DNA from: Paracoccaceae bacterium
GTDB lineage: Bacteria; Pseudomonadota; Alphaproteobacteria; Rhodobacterales; Rhodobacteraceae
NCBI GenBank assembly: GCA_014872815.1
Contig: WKFK01000010.1
Span: 156,595-220,594 of the forward strand
Reading direction: 5' to 3'
Length of the DNA stretch: 64,000 bases
Position numbers and translations under genes: made by a program. Shown in pieces: positions 46,801 to 56,257 of this stretch (positions are counted from its first letter, which is position 1; the number at the start of each line of letters is the position of its first letter). Below the pieces are notes generated by a model, which was not told the DNA's origin, ran no database searches, and saw only the letters and a program-made list of their open reading frames with translations.

Positions 46801-47822
46801 AGGGACGTCAGATCATTTTGGACCACATCGGCGGGCGTGAAGCCGCGGCTTTGATGGTGGATGGACAGCTTGATGACCTGTTGATTGACAGCCACGACGC
46901 CCCGCGGCCGGGCACGATCTATCGCGCGGTGGCAGACCGGCCGGTGAAAGGGCAGGGCGGCATGTTCCTCAAAACTCCGGACGGCATGGCGTTTTTGCGC
47001 CAGGTCAAAGGGATGGCGCCGGGGGACGTGCTTTTGGTGCAGGTGACCGGCCTGGCGGAGCCGGGCAAAGCGATTCCGGTGACCCATAAGGTGCTGTTCA
47101 AAAGCCGCTATGCGATTGTCACTCCCGGTGCGCCGGGTGTGAATGTCAGCCGTTCGATCCGCGATGACGATCGGCGTGATGTTTTGTTGGGTGTGGCCCA
47201 CGAGGTGGCCGAAGCCCCAGAGGCGGGTGTTATTCTGCGCTCTGCGTGCGCCGAGGCAGACGACGCCGACGTGGCCGAAGACATTGCCGCCATGCTGGAT
47301 CTGGCAGAGCAGGTGATGGGGGATGCTGACGGCCCCGCCGAAAAGCTGATTGATGGCGATGGCCCACATGTTTCGGCCTGGCGCGATTGGTCAGAGCCTG
47401 CCGAGGTGGTGACCGAAGCGGGAAGCTTTGACACCCACGGCGTGCTGGACGCGCTGGAAGATGCGCAAGGCGCGCGCGTGCCTTTGGGTGGCGGTGCGGA
47501 TATGTATGTCGAACCCACCCGCGCGCTGGTGGCGGTGGATGTGAACACCGGCAAAGACACCTCGCCGGCCGCGGGTACCAAAGCCAACTTTGCGGTGGCC
47601 AAAGCCTTGCCACGGGCGCTGCGCGTGCGCGGGCTTGGGGGGCAGATTGTGCTCGACCTGGCGCCGATGCCTAAGAAGGACCGTCGAGGTTTTGAGAGTG
47701 CCCTGCGGGCAGCTTTTAAGCGTGACACCATTGACACCACGCTGGTGGGGTGGACCCCGCTGGGACATTATGAGTTGCAGCGCAAAAACGCCCGCGCGGC
47801 CTTGTCAGAGGTGCTGAAATGA
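46797..47822 (+). CDS. Short ribonuclease E/G-like protein
   Basis: 341 residues from the ATG that overlaps the maf stop. The C-terminal half has the RNase E/G catalytic signatures VAVDVNTG (first metal Asp) and IVLDLAPM (second metal Asp). The N-terminal half resembles the RNase G S1/5'-sensor region ([24 protein letters not shown]). It is much shorter than E. coli RNase G (489) and has no Zn-link cysteines, so oligomerisation would differ. It probably takes part in RNA processing. It sits in the maf - RNase - yacG run, as is usual in this bacterial family. Confidence 0.85.
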   Translation: MKGRQIILDHIGGREAAALMVDGQLDDLLIDSHDAPRPGTIYRAVADRPVKGQGGMFLKTPDGMAFLRQVKGMAPGDVLLVQVTGLAEPGKAIPVTHKVLFKSRYAIVTPGAPGVNVSRSIRDDDRRDVLLGVAHEVAEAPEAGVILRSACAEADDADVAEDIAAMLDLAEQVMGDADGPAEKLIDGDGPHVSAWRDWSEPAEVVTEAGSFDTHGVLDALEDAQGARVPLGGGADMYVEPTRALVAVDVNTGKDTSPAAGTKANFAVAKALPRALRVRGLGGQIVLDLAPMPKKDRRGFESALRAAFKRDTIDTTLVGWTPLGHYELQRKNARAALSEVLK

Positions 47823-48001
47823 GTTGTCCGATCTGTAAAAAAGACACGGTGCAAAGCTATCGCCCGTTCTGTTCTAAACGCTGCGCAGACATTGATTTGG
47901 GTAAGTGGTTTGGCGGCGATTATGCGGTGCCGTCGCAGGATCCTGAGGAGGCGATTGAGGCCTTGGAAGAGATGGAAAAACAAACTTCACGTTTGCACTG
48001 A
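47819..48001 (+). CDS. yacG: DNA gyrase inhibitor/zinc-binding protein YacG
   Basis: 60 residues, ATGA overlap with the RNase gene. Four zinc-binding cysteines are at positions 3, 6, 18 and 22 (CPIC and CSKRC), followed by ADIDLGKWFGGDY, the family signature. E. coli YacG binds gyrase and inhibits its DNA binding. It ends the conserved run; tRNA-Phe follows 78 bases later. Confidence 0.95.
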   Translation: MSCPICKKDTVQSYRPFCSKRCADIDLGKWFGGDYAVPSQDPEEAIEALEEMEKQTSRLH

Positions 48002-48079
48002 CTTTTTTGTCTTTTTTCTCTGGACAGCCCCGATTGGCTGACATAGAAGGCCTGCACCCAAGGCGAGACGCCTTCCCGT

Positions 48080-48154
48080 GCCCGGGTAGCTCAGGGGTAG
48101 AGCAGTGGATTGAAAATCCTCGTGTCGGTGGTTCGATTCCGCCCCCGGGCACCA
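48080..48154 (+). tRNA. tRNA-Phe (anticodon GAA)
   Basis: GCCCGGG at the 5' end pairs with CCCGGGC, followed by discriminator A and encoded CCA. The D-arm is GTAGCTCAGGGGTAGAGC, the anticodon loop TTGAAAA (GAA in the centre) and the T-arm GTCGGTGGTTCGATTCCGCC. The anticodon stem GTGGA/TCCTC has one T-T mismatch, which is tolerated in other tRNAs. Confidence 0.94.
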
Positions 48155-48226
48155 TTATTAATAAAAATGAACGTGTCTCTGGTTGCATTCCTAGCATGTG
48201 ATATCGGTCATGCCCCTTGGGCCGGC

Positions 48227-49249
48227 TTAATCTACCAAAATGTTCATTGGTGTGAGGACTTGCGCCGTTGATACTGACACTCGTGTTGGTTCAGGAAGCA
48301 GCTTATGAAAGGCAAGAAAATGGTCGAATGCGGCGCGAATATCGCGTTGTAGATCATGGTGGAGAACGAAGCTGATCTTCTCTTTGATCAGCAACTCTTT
48401 GTTCTCTCGATCTAGGTCATGCGCCACAAACACAAGTGGGCTCAATCTACAGTGCTCAAGCGTTTCAAGGATCGCTCTGTTGCCTCCTCCCATTGAGTAA
48501 ACAGCCTGCAGATCCACAACATGCTCCAGCTTTTGAGTGAGTTGGGTCGCTGTTTTTGAATGGATACCGCCGCCGCCTTGTAGCGAAATAACCCGCAGGT
48601 TTGGACAGAGCTGCACTAAGGCCTCCTGAAAGGCGGTTGCGCGATCCTCCTCTCCCAAGAAGCGTTCGTGGCTGCGGGTTGCCAAAACAGTACCGAACCG
48701 GTCGCCAAGAGTTTTGGAGATGAGATAAGCTGCAGTGCGTCCGGCGCCTGCATTGTCCAAGCCCACGTAAGATAACCTGTCGCCGCCACCGAGGTCAGTG
48801 ACCAAGGTTACCACGGGAATCCTGGATGCGTGAAGTTTGCGCACTGCGGCTCGTATTGCGGGGGTGTCCTTGGCTTTTAGGCACACGCCATGACTGCCCC
48901 GTTTTTGAATGCGCTCAAGCGCGGCGACAACTTCGGCCTCTTGCATGATTTCTTGCAACAGAAAGCGTGGCCGGCAAACCGCCGAGTTGATGTGAGGCAA
49001 TACGGCCTCAGTCGCGGATTTAACCTCGCGGCTGAAGCGCGCAGGGGCTTCAATCACAAAGTCAAAGAACATGCGCCGCCCACGTGCGGCAAGCTGTGCT
49101 TCTTGCGCAGTCAGCTCTTCGATTGCGGCGGCGACGCGTTGTTTGGTCTGCGTACTGACGTTGGCGCGATTGTTCAGGACCCTGTCAATGGTTGCTGTGC
49201 CGAGGCCAGCTTGCCGTGCGATTTCTTTGATGGGAAAGCGATGTGTCAT
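48227..49249 (-). CDS. LacI-family transcriptional regulator (first)
   Basis: 340 residues from the ATG complementing 49247-49249; an open frame to 49285 is longer but lacks a better start. The N-terminal HTH reads PIKEIARQAGLGTATIDRVLNNRANVS (residues 5-31), then a periplasmic-binding-type effector domain from about residue 70. It is divergent from a phytanoyl-CoA-dioxygenase-like gene across 79 bases, so it probably controls that gene. The effector is unknown; a sugar or polyol would fit. Confidence 0.9.
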   Translation of the reverse strand: MTHRFPIKEIARQAGLGTATIDRVLNNRANVSTQTKQRVAAAIEELTAQEAQLAARGRRMFFDFVIEAPARFSREVKSATEAVLPHINSAVCRPRFLLQEIMQEAEVVAALERIQKRGSHGVCLKAKDTPAIRAAVRKLHASRIPVVTLVTDLGGGDRLSYVGLDNAGAGRTAAYLISKTLGDRFGTVLATRSHERFLGEEDRATAFQEALVQLCPNLRVISLQGGGGIHSKTATQLTQKLEHVVDLQAVYSMGGGNRAILETLEHCRLSPLVFVAHDLDRENKELLIKEKISFVLHHDLQRDIRAAFDHFLAFHKLLPEPTRVSVSTAQVLTPMNILVD

Positions 49250-49328
49250 TGATCTATTTTTGATGTGTTTTGAGCCGAAAATCAATCTTCACTCCCAGTA
49301 AGATAAACGCGAATAGGGAGGAAACCGC

Positions 49329-50507
49329 ATGGCAAACACGGATGATTTAACCGGATACTACGATCCACAAAACTGCAAAGTGAGAGACTTTGAAGCATGC
49401 ATTGATCAGATAACACGTCCGGAAAACGTGCCGCTGGCGATGGCAATCGAAAAGAACATTCCAGTCTATGACAGCGGTAAGCTTCTGTCCGCCTTAGAAG
49501 GCGGGGGCCGCCGAACGGTGATGACCGAATGGGCGCAGGTATTGCAAAGCGGGGCCGGCATTGTCGTGCTGAAAGGGGCGTATCGTGACACCCGCGTGTT
49601 GGATGAGGCTACTGAGATTTACGAACGTATTATTGAGCAGGAAAAGCTAAGCTCAGGCGGAGGTGCAGATCACTTTGCGGCGTCCGGCGCTAACGATCGT
49701 ATCTGGAATTCGCTTCAAAAGTTTTGCGAGGCTGCGCCTGATGTGTTTCTGCGCTACTTTGCCAACACGTCTATTTCGGCAGTATGTGAGGCTTGGCTGG
49801 GCCCGAATTATCAAATGACGGCTCAAGTCAATTTGGTGCATCCAGGTGGTGCCGCGCAGCAGGCGCATCGCGACTATCATCTTGGGTTTCAAACAGCCGA
49901 TGTGAGCGCGGCCTATCCAGCGCATGTGCATGAGGTGTCACCGATTTTGACCCTACAAGGTGCGGTGGCGCATTGTGACATGCCACTTGAGAGCGGGCCA
50001 ACCAAGCTGCTGCCGTTTTCGCAAACCTACAAGCCTGGCTATGCCGCCTGGCGGCGGGAGGATTTCCGCGAGGTGTTTGAAGCGCGTTGCGTGCAATTGC
50101 CTCTCTCAAAGGGTGACGCCGTTTTCTTCAACCCGGCACTGTTTCACGCGGCTGGGGCCAACAGCAGCACCGATATCCATCGGTTTGTTAACTTGCTGCA
50201 AGTGTCTTCTGCTTTTGGGCGGGCTATGGAGACTGTTGACCGAGAGAAGATGTGTCGTTTGGTGTTTCCCCATGCCGTGCGGGCTTCCTCAGAAGGGACT
50301 TTGACGCAGGCTGAGCTCTCAGCAGCTATTGCCGCCACCGCAGAGGGCTACTCGTTCCCGACAAACCTGGACCGGGATCCACCGTCCAATGGGTTGGCGC
50401 CAGAAACACAGGCTGCTTTCTTTCATCGCGCCATTGAAGAGGGACTGAGCGAAGAGCAATTCTGTGCAAGGCTTACGCAAATGGAAGCTGTGAAACTGGC
50501 GTCCTGA
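49329..50507 (+). CDS. Phytanoyl-CoA dioxygenase (PhyH) family protein
   Basis: 392 residues, GGGAGGAAAC before the ATG. It has the Fe(II)/2-oxoglutarate-dependent double-stranded helix with the iron-binding triad His180 and Asp182 (AHRDYH) and His273 (ALFHAAGANSS), followed by an Arg (HRFVNLLQ) that can bind 2-oxoglutarate. The reaction would be hydroxylation of a small molecule; the substrate is unknown. It lies beside the inositol catabolic locus and is controlled, most likely, by the divergent LacI protein. It ends at a large terminator facing iolG. Confidence 0.85.
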   Translation: MANTDDLTGYYDPQNCKVRDFEACIDQITRPENVPLAMAIEKNIPVYDSGKLLSALEGGGRRTVMTEWAQVLQSGAGIVVLKGAYRDTRVLDEATEIYERIIEQEKLSSGGGADHFAASGANDRIWNSLQKFCEAAPDVFLRYFANTSISAVCEAWLGPNYQMTAQVNLVHPGGAAQQAHRDYHLGFQTADVSAAYPAHVHEVSPILTLQGAVAHCDMPLESGPTKLLPFSQTYKPGYAAWRREDFREVFEARCVQLPLSKGDAVFFNPALFHAAGANSSTDIHRFVNLLQVSSAFGRAMETVDREKMCRLVFPHAVRASSEGTLTQAELSAAIAATAEGYSFPTNLDRDPPSNGLAPETQAAFFHRAIEEGLSEEQFCARLTQMEAVKLAS

Positions 50508-50535
50508 GAGACACAGAGTGTCTAGATTGAAACAG

Positions 50536-50570
50536 AACGGGGCATCGTGAGTTTCACACGATGCCCCGTT
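50536..50570. terminator. Bidirectional terminator between the PhyH and iolG genes
   Basis: AACGGGGCATCGTG and CACGATGCCCCGTT make a perfect 14-bp stem with a 7-base loop. It lies between convergent genes, 28 bases after the PhyH stop and 26 bases before the iolG stop. Confidence 0.88.
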
Positions 50571-50595
50571 TGACTTCCGCGAAGCTCACTGAATG

Positions 50596-51585
50596 TCAGG
50601 TGAGATCAACCGGCGCGCCAGTTTTCAGGGACTGATCTGCAGCATCCGCCAGTAACTGCGCTTGCAACCCGTCTTCAATGCTTGGTGCCGGTGGTGTGTT
50701 GTTCTCCACAGAGGCAACGAAGTGCGCCATTTCGGCACGATAGGCCGCTTCATACCGCTCCAAGAAGAAGTGTTGCACCGGCGCCCGTGCGAACCCAGTT
50801 TCGGTTGCCATTTCGACCGTTGTTTCATGTACATTTTCGGCGCGCAACATGCCGCGTGACCCGTGCACTTCAATCCGTTGATCGTACCCATAGCTTGCGC
50901 GACGCGAGTTGGTGATCTGACAGATTTTGCCGCTGGCTGTTGAGAGCGTGACAGCAGCGGTATCCACATCACCTGCGTCGCCAATTTCGGGATCCACGAG
51001 CGCAGACCCGATGGCATAGACGCGAACAGGGTTCTCTCCCAACAGGAAGCGGGCCATGTCCAAGTCGTGTATCATCATGTCGCGGAAAATGCCGCCGGAG
51101 CTTTTGATGTAGCTGACCGGGGGCGGAGAGGGATCGCGAGATTGAATGGTGATGATCTCAGTGTCGCCAATTTGGCCTTGCTGCAGCCGCGCCTGCAAGT
51201 CGGCGAAGTTTGGGTCAAAACGCCTGTTGAAGGCCGTCAGGAAGGGCACACCAGCGGTTTCGACAACAGCCTTGCAGTCGCGAATTCTGTCAGAAGACAG
51301 GTCCACCGGTTTCTCGCAAAAGATAGCTTTGCCCGCTTTGGCGGCGGCGTGGATGAGGTCGTAATGGGTGTCAGTTGGAGTGCCAATGACAACCGCGTCG
51401 ACATCAGCGCTGTTGATCAGCTCCATGGCATCCATGACCTTGGCGTTTATCCGGTTGGCCAAGTCCTGAGCTGGCGCCGGGAAGGCGTCCGCCACGGCGG
51501 TTACGGTGGCGTCTTCGATCTGTGCGATGGATCGGGCGTGCACCTGGCCGATCCGGCCGCACCCCAATAGTCCGATACGTGTCAT
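50596..51585 (-). CDS. iolG: Inositol 2-dehydrogenase
   Basis: 329 residues, Gfo/Idh/MocA fold. N-terminal NAD-binding GLLGCGRIGQVHA, then FCEKPVDL with the catalytic Lys and GGIFRDMMIHDLDMARF with catalytic Asp and His, as in IolG. It oxidises myo-inositol to 2-keto-myo-inositol. It is the last gene of the minus-strand operon iolD-iolC-iolB-aldolase-iolG; its ATG follows the aldolase stop directly. Confidence 0.93.
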   Translation of the reverse strand: MTRIGLLGCGRIGQVHARSIAQIEDATVTAVADAFPAPAQDLANRINAKVMDAMELINSADVDAVVIGTPTDTHYDLIHAAAKAGKAIFCEKPVDLSSDRIRDCKAVVETAGVPFLTAFNRRFDPNFADLQARLQQGQIGDTEIITIQSRDPSPPPVSYIKSSGGIFRDMMIHDLDMARFLLGENPVRVYAIGSALVDPEIGDAGDVDTAAVTLSTASGKICQITNSRRASYGYDQRIEVHGSRGMLRAENVHETTVEMATETGFARAPVQHFFLERYEAAYRAEMAHFVASVENNTPPAPSIEDGLQAQLLADAADQSLKTGAPVDLT

Positions 51586-52416
51586 CTATGCCCCCTTGAA
51601 GCTGCGCAAAACTTGGCGGGTTTTGGCCACCAATGGATCGTGGGTCTCTTTCAGGATCTGAACGCGATCAAAGCGCGCTGGATCGGCGTTCACTGCCGCG
51701 CGCATCGCGTCGCCAAAGGCCATACGCAGTTCTGTTCCTATATTGAATTTGCAAATCTTGGAGCCGCGCGCCAAGGCTTGCCGCTGAGCCACGGGCACTC
51801 CGGAGCCGCCATGGATCACCAAAGGCACGTCGGTCAGCGCTTCAATGGCGTTGATGCGCGCAACATCCAATCCGCCTTCTTTCTCTTGTTGCAGATGCAC
51901 ATTCCCGACGGAAATCGCCATAGCGTCAACGCCAGTGTCCCGCGCAAATTGTGCAGCTTCTTCGGGATCGGTACCGGCTGAGCCTGCACCGCCTGAGTAG
52001 CCGACAAAACCGATTTCCCCTTCGCAAGACACACCTGCCGCATGCGCCATTTCGGCAATCGCGGCAGTGTCGTCGATGTTTTGTGCCAAAGGCGTGCGTG
52101 ACCCGTCAAACATCACCGAGGTGAAGCCGCTGTCGATGGCTACGCGGCATTCCTCTGCTGTGTAGCCATGGTCGAGATGCGCAACGACGGGCACGGCAGC
52201 GTGCTCGGCGAGGTGCGTGAACATCTTTCCTAAAACAGGAAGTGGGGTGTGCTCCCGGCAAGAGGGGCCGGCCTGCAAGATCACCGGCACGTTTTCCGCT
52301 TCCGCTGCAGCCACGTAAGCGCGCATGTCTTCCCAGCCAAGGGTCACCAACCCGGCCACGGCGTAACCGTCCTTCAGCGCGGGCTGAAGGACATCTTTCA
52401 AAGTCACTAGGGTCAT
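51586..52416 (-). CDS. iolJ: Class II aldolase, likely 6-phospho-5-dehydro-2-deoxy-D-gluconate aldolase
   Basis: 276 residues. The class II fructose-bisphosphate aldolase fold is shown by PVVAHLDHGYT (zinc-binding His), TSVMFDGSRTPLAQN, GEIGFVGYSGG (second zinc Glu), AISVGNVH and VIHGGSGVP. Within an inositol operon this enzyme should cleave 2-deoxy-5-keto-gluconate 6-phosphate into dihydroxyacetone phosphate and malonate semialdehyde, the role of IolJ in Bacillus. Its start overlaps iolB by four bases and its stop abuts iolG. Confidence 0.8.
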   Translation of the reverse strand: MTLVTLKDVLQPALKDGYAVAGLVTLGWEDMRAYVAAAEAENVPVILQAGPSCREHTPLPVLGKMFTHLAEHAAVPVVAHLDHGYTAEECRVAIDSGFTSVMFDGSRTPLAQNIDDTAAIAEMAHAAGVSCEGEIGFVGYSGGAGSAGTDPEEAAQFARDTGVDAMAISVGNVHLQQEKEGGLDVARINAIEALTDVPLVIHGGSGVPVAQRQALARGSKICKFNIGTELRMAFGDAMRAAVNADPARFDRVQILKETHDPLVAKTRQVLRSFKGA

Positions 52417-53270
52417 TTGAACTTCGCAACCATATCCATAATGCCAGGGATCGTGTGCAGCTGTTCCTCATGGGTTGGCTGGAAATACTGCTTCAGGCTG
52501 CGTTGGCTCAACCCACCGAGGATGGTGAAGTAATACATCTGATAGCCGGGCAGCACAGCGCAGGGGTGATAGCCTTTGTCGAGCATAATCGTGGAGCCAT
52601 CCATGATGTGATACGCATCGCCGGGCTTATTGTCTTCGCGCTGCAGCATTTGAACGCCGGAGCCGTAGTTCGGCTTGAAGCGGAAGTTATAGGTCTCGTC
52701 GTGGCGGGTTTCGATCATCTCGCCATCTGCGCCCTTACGGTCCGTGTCGTGCTTGTGAGATGGGAAGCCGGACCAGCCACCTTCTCCTACCGTGAAGAGT
52801 TCACTGACCAGAAGACGACCAACTTTGTCATGGTGGTTCGCGCCGAGGATGTGTTTGATCTTGCGATGGGTTTTGGTGTCATCGGAGCCGTACTGCACCA
52901 GATCAAGGTCTGGCACGCGCACGTCAAATGGCTCCAGAACCTTGTCGTATTTGGCGCCTGCAATGAAGGTTTCGGTGGCGTCGGTTTTACATGTGATGCG
53001 TACCTTCGCACCAACTGGTACGTACACCCCTTCAGGGTCGCCGTCCCAGACGTCCTCTGTTCGGTTGCCCAGGTCAGGGTAGATCGCACCCTCCACGTCG
53101 ACATCTACGGTGCCGGTGGCCGGTACAACGCAGGTTTCGTAGCCGGGCACCGCGTATTCAAACACTTCACCACGTTTGAGTTTCACGATGTTGAAGTAGT
53201 TCAATGGCACCAGGTCATGGTTTGCATCAACGATGGGTTTGTTTTTGTTGTCATGGGGCGCAATGTGCAT
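52413..53270 (-). CDS. iolB: 5-deoxy-glucuronate isomerase
   Basis: 285 residues, family length. The cupin-type sequence begins MHIAPHDNKNKPIVDANHDLVPLNYFNIVKLKRGE and includes the family segments YDKVLEPFDVRVPD, HDTDRKGADGE and HPCAVLPGYQMYYFTILGG. It isomerises 5-deoxy-glucuronate to 2-deoxy-5-keto-gluconate in myo-inositol breakdown. It overlaps the aldolase start by four bases and follows iolC closely. Confidence 0.95.
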   Translation of the reverse strand: MHIAPHDNKNKPIVDANHDLVPLNYFNIVKLKRGEVFEYAVPGYETCVVPATGTVDVDVEGAIYPDLGNRTEDVWDGDPEGVYVPVGAKVRITCKTDATETFIAGAKYDKVLEPFDVRVPDLDLVQYGSDDTKTHRKIKHILGANHHDKVGRLLVSELFTVGEGGWSGFPSHKHDTDRKGADGEMIETRHDETYNFRFKPNYGSGVQMLQREDNKPGDAYHIMDGSTIMLDKGYHPCAVLPGYQMYYFTILGGLSQRSLKQYFQPTHEEQLHTIPGIMDMVAKFK

Positions 53271-53282
53271 TGGGCTCTCCCT

Positions 53283-54257
53283 TCAAAGAGTTGGTCCGGA
53301 GTGCGAGGACAAAAAGGCCTCAAGCTCGGTGGTTGTGGGCATGGCGTTGGCGCAGCCGGGTTGGGACACCACGATGGAGGCGCAGGCAGATCCGCGCAGG
53401 ACGGCGTCGCGGAGGCTGTGGCCCGTAGCGATTGAGGCAAGAAGGCCAGCCATAAAGCTGTCGCCGGCGCCATTGGGTTTGACGGCGGTGACGGGGTAGA
53501 TGCCGGTGCGGATTTCTTCGCCAGCACTCAGCGTGATGGCGCCTTCATGGCCCATTTTGTAGATCACCAGCTTGCCGCTGGCGGCCAATTCCCGCGCCTT
53601 ATCGAGGCCTTTTTCGATGCCACCCGCCATGAAGCCGAATTCTTCATCGTTGCCAACAATCAGGTCGCTGGCGTCGCCCGCGCGCGAAAGCACGTCAGCG
53701 GCCACTTCTGCAGAGGGCCAGCTGTAGGGGCGGTAGTCGATGTCAAATATCACCGGCAGACCGACGGCCCTCGCATTGTCAAAAGCGCGAAAGGTTGCGG
53801 ACCGGGATGGTTCAGCGGCAAAGACCGTTCCCGCGGTTATGAGCGCGGTGAATGCGCTGTAGTCAACCGCGTCCATATCCGCGTCTGTGACTTGAAAATC
53901 CGCCGCACCGTTGCGGTAGATCACGTTCTGGAAGTCTTCTATGCAGCTTTCATAGACTGCCAAAGACGTCCGGGCTTCCCCACCGACAGAACGGACATAG
54001 CGCGTGCCGACGCCGTAGTCTTGTAGGCGGTTGATGCAAAACCGGCCTACCGCGTCGTCCGAAACGGATGTCACGAGGGATGCCTCCGACCCGAGTTTCA
54101 CCAGACCGGCGCAGATGTTGGCAGAGGACCCGCCCAGGTCCGCACGAAAGGTGGTGGCATCCTCGCTTTTTACTCCAATGGGGTCGGCAAACATGTCCAT
54201 GCCTGCGCGCCCAAAGACCGCAAAGCGATTGCCTTTGATGGCGTCAATCAAGGTCAT
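53283..54257 (-). CDS. iolC: 5-dehydro-2-deoxygluconokinase
   Basis: 324 residues from the ATG complementing 54255-54257; a longer frame to 54296 is not needed. It is a PfkB-family kinase: FAVFGRAGMDMFADPIG at the start, DLGGSSANICAGLVKLG, and the C-terminal KPNGAGDSFMAGL with the catalytic Asp. It phosphorylates 2-deoxy-5-keto-gluconate. The start codon shares a base with the iolD stop (TGATG), so it is co-translated with iolD. Confidence 0.94.
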   Translation of the reverse strand: MTLIDAIKGNRFAVFGRAGMDMFADPIGVKSEDATTFRADLGGSSANICAGLVKLGSEASLVTSVSDDAVGRFCINRLQDYGVGTRYVRSVGGEARTSLAVYESCIEDFQNVIYRNGAADFQVTDADMDAVDYSAFTALITAGTVFAAEPSRSATFRAFDNARAVGLPVIFDIDYRPYSWPSAEVAADVLSRAGDASDLIVGNDEEFGFMAGGIEKGLDKARELAASGKLVIYKMGHEGAITLSAGEEIRTGIYPVTAVKPNGAGDSFMAGLLASIATGHSLRDAVLRGSACASIVVSQPGCANAMPTTTELEAFLSSHSGPTL

Positions 54258-56125
54258 CACACACCTCGACGCTGTTTGACGCGGCTGGCTTCCCACTCAA
54301 TATGCGCTTCGCGTACGGAGTCATCTTCAGTGATGTGAGGGGTGCCGACCTCCCACCAAGCATGACCTTCTGTGGTCCAGCCTTCGTAGGGGTCTACGTC
54401 CATGACAATGACATAAGTCTTGTCGCTGGCCTTGGCTCGTTTGAAGGCTTCGGCCAACTCCGCCGGGTTCGCCACTTTTTCGGCTGTTGCCCCCATGGAG
54501 GCCGCATGCGCTGTGAAGTCGACGCCAAAGGCCTCTGGAATTGTCGGGCAGTCCTCCAGCAGATTGTTGAAGCTCTCGTTGCCGGTGTTGTTTTGCAGCT
54601 TGTTGATCACGGCAAAGCCGCCGTTGTCCAACACGAGCACGATCATTTTTTTCTGACTCAAGACAGAAGAGTAGATGTCTGAATTGAGCATCAGATAAGA
54701 GCCGTCGCCGCAGAAGGTGATGGTGTCTTGTTCCGGTTCCCGTTCTGCCTGGGCGATCCGCGCGCCCCAGGCACCTGCAATTTCATAGCCCATGCAAGAG
54801 AAGCCAAACTCGACGTCCACCGTGCCAATGTCCAGCGTTCGCCAATTGGCGGTGACTTCGGCTGGCAAGCCGCCTGCGGCCGCCACAACACGATCTCGCG
54901 CATCGCAAAACTCGTTTACGACACCGATGGCTTGTGCATAGGAGTTCGGGCGGTTGCCGTGGGACACATTGTCAGCCACGTAGGCGTCCCACTTTTTGCG
55001 CTCTTCCTGGGCGAGGGTGACCCATTGTGTGGGCGTTTTCATTTCGAGTTCGCTGTCCAGCGCGGTCAGCGACAGTTTGGCGTCCCCTACCACCGGCAGG
55101 GACATGTGCTTACCGGCGTCATGGCGGGCGGCGTTGATTGAAATGAACTGTGCGTCTTGATCAAAGGCAGTCCAGCTGCCGGTGGTGAAGTCTTGCAACC
55201 GGGTGCCAACCGCAAGGATCACGTCTGCTTTTTCAGCAATCGCATTTGCGCTGTCTGATCCGGTAACGCCAATCGGGCCGATATTCAGCGGGTGGGTTGC
55301 GAGCATGTTGGCGCGACCGGCGATGGTTTCAACAACTGGAATGCAGTGCTTTTCGGCAAAGGCGGTGAGTTCAGTGGCCGCCTGCGAGTATTGCACACCG
55401 CCGCCTGCAATGATCATTGGGCGCTTTGCTGTTGCGAGCATTGCCGCTGCATCGGCAATTTCCGCCGCATCTGGAGATTGACGGCGGATGCGGTGGACCT
55501 TCTTGGCAAAGAACTTTTCGGGGTAGTCGTAAGTCCAGCCTTGTACATCCTGCGGCAATCCAAGGAAGGCAGGTCCGCAATCGGCGGGGTCCAATATGGT
55601 GGCAAGTGCGTTTGGCAGGGACTGGATCACCTGAGCTGGGTGAGAAATCCGATCCCAGTAGCGCACGACGGGTTTGAAAGCATCGTTCACGCCAAAAGTT
55701 GGATCGTTGTAGTTCTCCATTTGCTGCAGCACCGGGTCCGGCAGACGTGTGAGGAAGGTATCACCGCAGAGCAGCAACATAGGCAGGCGGTTTGCGTGTG
55801 CCAATCCGGCTGCCGTCAAGAGATTAGCTGTGCCGGGACCCGCTGAGGCCGTGCAGAACATGAAGCGTTGGCGCAGCCATTGCTTGGCGTATCCCGCGGC
55901 CGCGAATCCCATGCTTTGCTCGTTTTGTCCGCGGTACAGAGGCAGCTCTTCACGCACGCCGTTCAGGGCTTCGCCCAAGCAGGTCACATTGCCATGGCCA
56001 AAGATGCCGAAGCCGCCGCCGCAGACGCGCATTTCCTGCCCGTCAATTTCTATGAACTGATTGGAAAGCCAGCGAATAATTGCCTGCGCCGTAGTGAGGC
56101 GGATGGTGGTGTTTTCTGTCGTCAT
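54257..56125 (-). CDS. iolD: 3D-(3,5/4)-trihydroxycyclohexane-1,2-dione hydrolase
   Basis: 622 residues from the ATG complementing 56123-56125, AAGGG upstream. It belongs to the thiamine-diphosphate-dependent acetolactate-synthase-like family: N-terminal VCGGGFGIFGHGNVTCLGEAL and RGQNEQSMGFAAAGYAKQ (containing the ThDP Glu), central domain, and C-terminal CGDGSYLMLNSDIYSSV with NNGGFAVINKLQ for ThDP/Mg binding. IolD opens the cyclic intermediate of myo-inositol catabolism. It is the first gene of the minus-strand operon and faces a LacI-type operator at 56214. Confidence 0.96.
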   Translation of the reverse strand: MTTENTTIRLTTAQAIIRWLSNQFIEIDGQEMRVCGGGFGIFGHGNVTCLGEALNGVREELPLYRGQNEQSMGFAAAGYAKQWLRQRFMFCTASAGPGTANLLTAAGLAHANRLPMLLLCGDTFLTRLPDPVLQQMENYNDPTFGVNDAFKPVVRYWDRISHPAQVIQSLPNALATILDPADCGPAFLGLPQDVQGWTYDYPEKFFAKKVHRIRRQSPDAAEIADAAAMLATAKRPMIIAGGGVQYSQAATELTAFAEKHCIPVVETIAGRANMLATHPLNIGPIGVTGSDSANAIAEKADVILAVGTRLQDFTTGSWTAFDQDAQFISINAARHDAGKHMSLPVVGDAKLSLTALDSELEMKTPTQWVTLAQEERKKWDAYVADNVSHGNRPNSYAQAIGVVNEFCDARDRVVAAAGGLPAEVTANWRTLDIGTVDVEFGFSCMGYEIAGAWGARIAQAEREPEQDTITFCGDGSYLMLNSDIYSSVLSQKKMIVLVLDNGGFAVINKLQNNTGNESFNNLLEDCPTIPEAFGVDFTAHAASMGATAEKVANPAELAEAFKRAKASDKTYVIVMDVDPYEGWTTEGHAWWEVGTPHITEDDSVREAHIEWEASRVKQRRGV

Positions 56126-56213
56126 CTTTGCGCGACCCTTCTGGAGCATTTGGCGGAATCTGAGGGTTCCGAACGAATGCGGCTTGCGAGTTTTCGAATC
56201 TCAAGATACAAGT

Positions 56214-56231
56214 TTTGCAACCGGTTGCAAA
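56214..56231. promoter_or_regulatory. LacI-type operator between the divergent iol operons
   Basis: TTTGCAACCGGTTGCAAA is a perfect 18-bp palindrome with the CG centre typical of LacI-family sites. The same site is at 60610. It lies 27 bases before the GTG of the plus-strand operon and 89 bases before iolD, so one bound protein could repress both. Confidence 0.88.
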
Positions 56232-56257
56232 TTGAATTTCGAAAAGGAGGCTGCGTG

